Part shown: positions 59,971-64,000 of the stretch, one piece after another
Layout: the number at the start of each line of letters is the position of its first letter
How positions within the stretch are numbered: the stretch's first letter is position 1
Assembly: GCF_000143535.2 (NCBI RefSeq)
Contig: NC_037320.1
Span: 1,116,001 to 1,180,000, forward strand
Length of the DNA: 64,000 bases
Direction: 5' to 3'
From: Botrytis cinerea B05.10
Lineage: Eukaryota; Ascomycota; Leotiomycetes; Helotiales; Sclerotiniaceae
Program-made: the position numbers and the translations under genes
Notes under the pieces: generated by a model
What the model was told of the DNA's origin: nothing
The model's input: only the letters and a program-made list of their open reading frames with translations
Databases searched by the model: none

Positions 59971-62807
59971 GGGAGGGATCTATGATGAGCGAAGAGCTTT
60001 AGAGGTATATTCATGGGTGACCCGAAATCTACAAGGGTGCATTTATTTGTACTTGATTTCAAGCCTCCGCTTTTGACGAAAGAATTTTATCGGAGCGAGG
60101 AGATGATAGATCGTGGGAATGGAGAGAGTGGAGAGGTGGGACTTGATTTGCATCGACACTATTTCATCGTTGCGGTGGCTTTACGTGAATTTGTCAATAA
60201 AATCGGCGTTTCTTGGAAGTTGGGCTTGATTTATTGAGATTTCTAGTCCTCAGAATTGAGCATGAAGGAGCGATTATGATTTGTGATGAATAATGAAATC
60301 TTCCATCGATTGATAAGAATCATCTTCCATATTTGAAAAGCGTAGTCCAGGGTGGGGTCGAAAGCATCTCAACACCACATAGTGAGCCATATGGTGTTTT
60401 GATCTTTCACCAGCATTTGCGACTTTGAGTCATGAACAATGATTCTTAGACATGATTCGATGGACGGAATTTGAATACAGAAATCCACTCACTACTTTGA
60501 CTACTTTGCGTCTTCACCTTTTTAGATTCTTCCCACTGTCCATTACAATGTTGGTACCACACTCACCACACATAAACTGCCAACTTGTAAATCGAATACG
60601 TATGCGAAGAAGGAGCCTGAGTACATTAGCCAGGTTCCACCTTATGGATATCAATAACAATCAATCTAAAGAGGCAGAATCTATTGAAATATTTATACTA
60701 GCAATTGCTGACTGGTATTTAGAATATTCTGACGAGGCAATTGAGACAGCTTCGTTTAGTCTTATGCCATACTTTTCAGGGTGCTCTTCTGGATTATCAT
60801 ATCAAGTTTTATACTTGTAAACTTAGTTGAATTGAAGACGGAAGTCGGGAGATTGAAAAGAATCGATAATTATGGTTGTATTTGGGAGTCTTAGATAAAA
60901 TACCGTCTAAAAGCAAATAAATTTTTGCCGGTCACATGATATATATTGCATATCATAGATGGGAATCGAACTTATGTTACTTTGAGAATATTCATATAGT
61001 ACTTTACTACGTGGTGTATATAAATTAATACAAGATTTGCATTGAAATTAGAGAGTAGGATAGAAGTGAGCAAGCATAGCTTGTGAGAGGAAAGATATGA
61101 TGGTGTAGTAAAGAGACAATGCTGGAAGGAAAGATTTGAAGGAAGACGGGGTTACAAACGAATGTATATTCAAAGTTAAGATGTGATAATATTGCAGAGT
61201 GATAGAGGGCAAATTGTTCTTGCAACGGTATTAATTTATATTTAGCCTCGATTGCGGAAGTGTGCATAACAGAATCATTGGGGCAACAGGGGGATGTAAC
61301 TTGTACCCTTTCTGTATCTCCTCATCTAGTGGCTATAGCCCTCAACTGCATGGAATTGTTTTCTCAACGTTTAAATTCGTTGTCACGATTTTGTGCAAAG
61401 GGAAGATTGATGGAAAGCGGCAGCATTGTTAAGAAATTGGGGGGTTGAATTTGCGTGGCCCAATCAACTATCTCAAACTCATGTCACGAAAGAAGTAAAT
61501 CCAATTCGGCAACCTACTAACCTAATGTTAATCTTTCTAAAGCAGGGTTGAGAATTATTTGGAGAAGTCATGAATGAGTATTATACTTGGAAATTCCGGA
61601 AAAGGAGACGAAGTCCTTAACGAAGTGTATTTAGTTGAATATGAGATGTGAGAATAGAACATCTGGCAAGCCAATATTTCGCGTGCGAGGTGCATAATTA
61701 ATAAGAGATGAGTGAGATCTATCAAATTTGATGTCGAGTGAGGTTTGAGTAGGGTAAGCACGGACCTCAATGTGACTGTGAACTTCAACATCATTCATGT
61801 TTATGATTGATCATCCGATTGCACTCGTCTCATCATGTTTTGCACTCATATCATCTCGTTCTGTGAATACACTGTGAATATAGTTCTGTGAACATCTTCA
61901 TGAATTCAGAATGCTTTTCCGCTTGTTAATCCAAAGGTACTTGGGCACAATGAGGCAGCTACTAACTTCGTCTCGAAATTCTCATGGTCTTTTGGGTATA
62001 TTGATGTATTGGAGTGAAGTGGCGGGTGCATCTGCTCTCTTACCATGATACGATGGAGCTCTCGAGACGCTCTTGCTTAAGGGTAAATGACTTTACCATG
62101 ATGTCATTTGGTTGCTGGGCTGGTGTGGAAACCAAGCGAATAGTTATGCACACCTGCGAATTGAAGTTGGAAGTTCAGATTCGAGGTCTGCGTCCCAATT
62201 CCTGCCCAAAAACGCATATTCATGATCACACCCCCGATCTTCAGGAAGAGCCTCTTGCTTTCACTGCGGCTGTTGTGAATGCGAAGATAATTACTCACTA
62301 TCCATACTGTGCGTGAACAAAACAAAATATCTCGAGAGCAGCTACACTGAGGAGAGTTTAGAGTATTTTCACTTCACTTTTGATTTTCGAAGGACGATAT
62401 TCGCTTTCTGATATCTGCCGCCTCGATTTAGGAGACTAGTGTTATCTTCTCGAGTCCTCTTCAATCTCCAAATCTATAAACCTTCAATCTATCAACTTTC
62501 GATCTCACTTCTTACCTACAATCCAACCTCCACTCTATCTTACAAAAAGAGAACTTCCATCAACTCAGCGAATGAGAAAAACAGATTACTCAGATCGAAA
62601 CCTCTCTGAGCTTGAAAGAACAGATTCCTCTGGTCTTCTATCTCTATATCACACTTTTTCTATCCCGATCTTTTCAATTATCACTGTATAACCTCGTGTT
62701 TTCAGCCGCACTCGAAATTGTTCCTCGAAAAACTCCTACGATCACTGATCTATTCATCGTTGTAACCTTTGTCGTCATCTTTGTGCGCAATTAGGCACAT
62801 TAAAATC
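59971..62807. other. Intergenic region
   Basis: 2.8 kb between co-oriented genes; open frames up to 122 codons lack domains. From about 62,400 the sequence becomes C/T-rich, consistent with the leader of the SNF2-family gene. No gene, RNA or repeat array was recognised. Confidence 0.4.
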
Positions 62808-64000
62808 ATGGACGAAATCCAGTCAGAGGGCAGGTATGCCACAGCACCTGCAACTCCATCTGATCCCGAGAATATGGCAGGCTCTGAGCCTTTTGCAAAA
62901 TCTGCAACAATGTCCCCGAGAACACCAAAGACAGTCTCTGCCAGAGAGAAAATTTTGGAAACACCAACCAAGGCTGAAGAGGATGATTTGAGGGAAAGCG
63001 ATGCAGCCGCATGGTCTGCATCCCGCGCAGGCTCTACACCTCGGACACCTTGGAAGCGACCACGGCCTTATTATGGGAGTTTGGAGGATGAAGAAGAAGA
63101 CAAGTTCGATGTTCCACCTAAGCATGAAGCTTCTGGTTCGGACGAATTTCCGTCGGCAAATGACATTTGCAGTCCTTCAAAGCGCCACAAATATGTACAA
63201 GACAACCGCCAGGCTTCTCGTGGCCAGCCCAATCTCTCTAGACCACAAATGAATAAAAATTCAGTAGAATTTCCTTCCAACGATGGAAATGATTTCGAAG
63301 AATCAGAAGAGTGTGGATCCAGTGACAATGATAACAATGAAGACAGCTTTTTTGTAGCTGCGCAAGTCTCAACATCTCGAAACAAGACAAAGGCAACGAA
63401 GATCCTTCGTCAGAAACCAGCCAGAAATTCAGAGGAATGGTTCAATCGCCCAAAAAATACAAAACTCAAATCAACCAAGTCACAAAGTCGCCGGACCTTT
63501 GCACAAGATGGAGCTGAGGACAAAATACAAAGCATGATGAATCACGATCCTCTTGCGGGGAAGAATTCCGAGCGTGATAGAGCACCAACTCAATTTCTTG
63601 ATGTATCCAACAAGAGCGAATGGTTCAAGTTATTATCCAACCTCAATTTATCCGGAGATTGTCGAGGAGATCCCAATTCACTGAAAGTTGCGAGTGAAAG
63701 CTTTGGACTTGGTAAGATCAAGCTTATACATCTTGAGAATGACAAAAGTCTTCACAAAACAACATGGCTGCTTAAAGGCATGAAAACTCGTGAGTGGCGT
63801 AACGTTTCTGTTTCACACACATGTTAGCTAACTTTAGAGTGCAGCTTTATGGCATCACCAGCTCATCGGTGTTCACTGGATGATGAGTCGGGAGTTTTCC
63901 AAAGAGGAACCCAAAGGGGGAATTGTCGCAGACGCCATGGGACTGGGTAAAACCATTGAAGTGCTAGCGGTAAGTCAAGAATATCGATATATACTTGTCA
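62808..64000 (+). CDS. SNF2-family ATPase, 5' part only
   Basis: Exon 1 (62808-63789) and exon 2 (63845-63969) are in the window; a GTAAGT donor at 63970 shows that the gene continues past the edge. The first 327 residues are disordered and charged, with TPK/TPR/SPR phospho-type sites (SPRTPKTVSAREKI), acidic patches (YYGSLEDEEEDKF) and basic stretches. Exon 2 enters the ATPase domain with LWHHQLIGVHWMM, then GGIVADAMGLGKTIEVLA, the SNF2 Walker A motif. This is the Rad5/Rad16/HLTF-like style of SNF2 protein, acting on chromatin or DNA repair, but the diagnostic later motifs (DEAH, RING, motif VI) lie outside. An in-frame ATG-less extension upstream was rejected; the Met at 62808 (context ATCATGG) is chosen. 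Confidence 0.85.

Noticed and set aside
60955..60995. B-box-like GTTCGATTCCC on the minus strand
   Set aside because: The flanking bases do not form a T-stem and no cloverleaf can be drawn.
1..64000. CRISPR arrays, rRNA, intact transposons, secondary-metabolite backbone genes
   Set aside because: No regularly spaced repeats with unique spacers, no rRNA signatures, no transposase, reverse-transcriptase, PKS or NRPS motifs were seen on either strand.

Overview
The window looks like nuclear DNA of a filamentous ascomycete (Pezizomycotina). Genes carry short GT-AG introns (mostly 50-110 nt, with visible CTAAC-type branch points). Proteins match filamentous-fungal families (Zap1/ZafA zinc regulator, Zn2Cys6 regulator, WSC secreted protein, mitochondrial two-HMG-box protein). 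Intergenic DNA is AT-leaning and rich in microsatellites. A Leotiomycete such as Botrytis/Sclerotinia would fit, but that is inference. No rRNA, tRNA, CRISPR array or transposon was recognised.

Layout. 1-5.4 kb: a mucin-like single-pass surface protein (-), an I78-type protease-inhibitor homologue (+) and the ribosome-associated PUA protein Tma20/MCT-1 (+). 5.4-9.0 kb: long intergenic stretch with exon-like fragments, ending in a ribosomal-protein promoter with a TTAGGGTTT-type box. 9.0-9.7 kb: ribosomal protein L35 (uL29). 9.7-15 kb: microsatellite-rich DNA, then the zinc-responsive C2H2 regulator Zap1/ZafA (-) with striking minisatellites upstream. 16.3-17.6 kb: a hypothetical protein and a small MGNCC protein predicted to be doubly acylated. 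18.2-23.5 kb: the DEAD-box spliceosomal helicase Prp5 (-) divergent from a mitochondrial HMG-box protein (+), sharing a 460-bp promoter. 25.1-26.9 kb: an AAAP amino-acid transporter (-).

26.9-40.4 kb is a 13.5-kb gene desert preceding a GDS1-type winged-helix protein (40.4-41.8 kb, +). 44.8-49.3 kb is a graveyard on the minus strand: two decayed coiled-coil genes and a decayed secreted pepsin-like aspartyl protease, all with stops and/or frameshifts. 50.1-51.8 kb is an intact Zn2Cys6 transcription factor. 54.2-60.0 kb is the most unusual gene: a 12-exon secreted protein of about 1470 residues with a quinoprotein-like beta-propeller, three Ig-like (ASH-type) segments and four WSC domains. The right edge holds the 5' part of a SNF2-family ATPase.

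Exon boundaries were worked out by hand from splice consensus, reading frame and family similarity. The genes are independent housekeeping, regulatory and surface functions; there is no sign of a secondary-metabolite cluster. Intergenic entries record what was seen in gene-free stretches.
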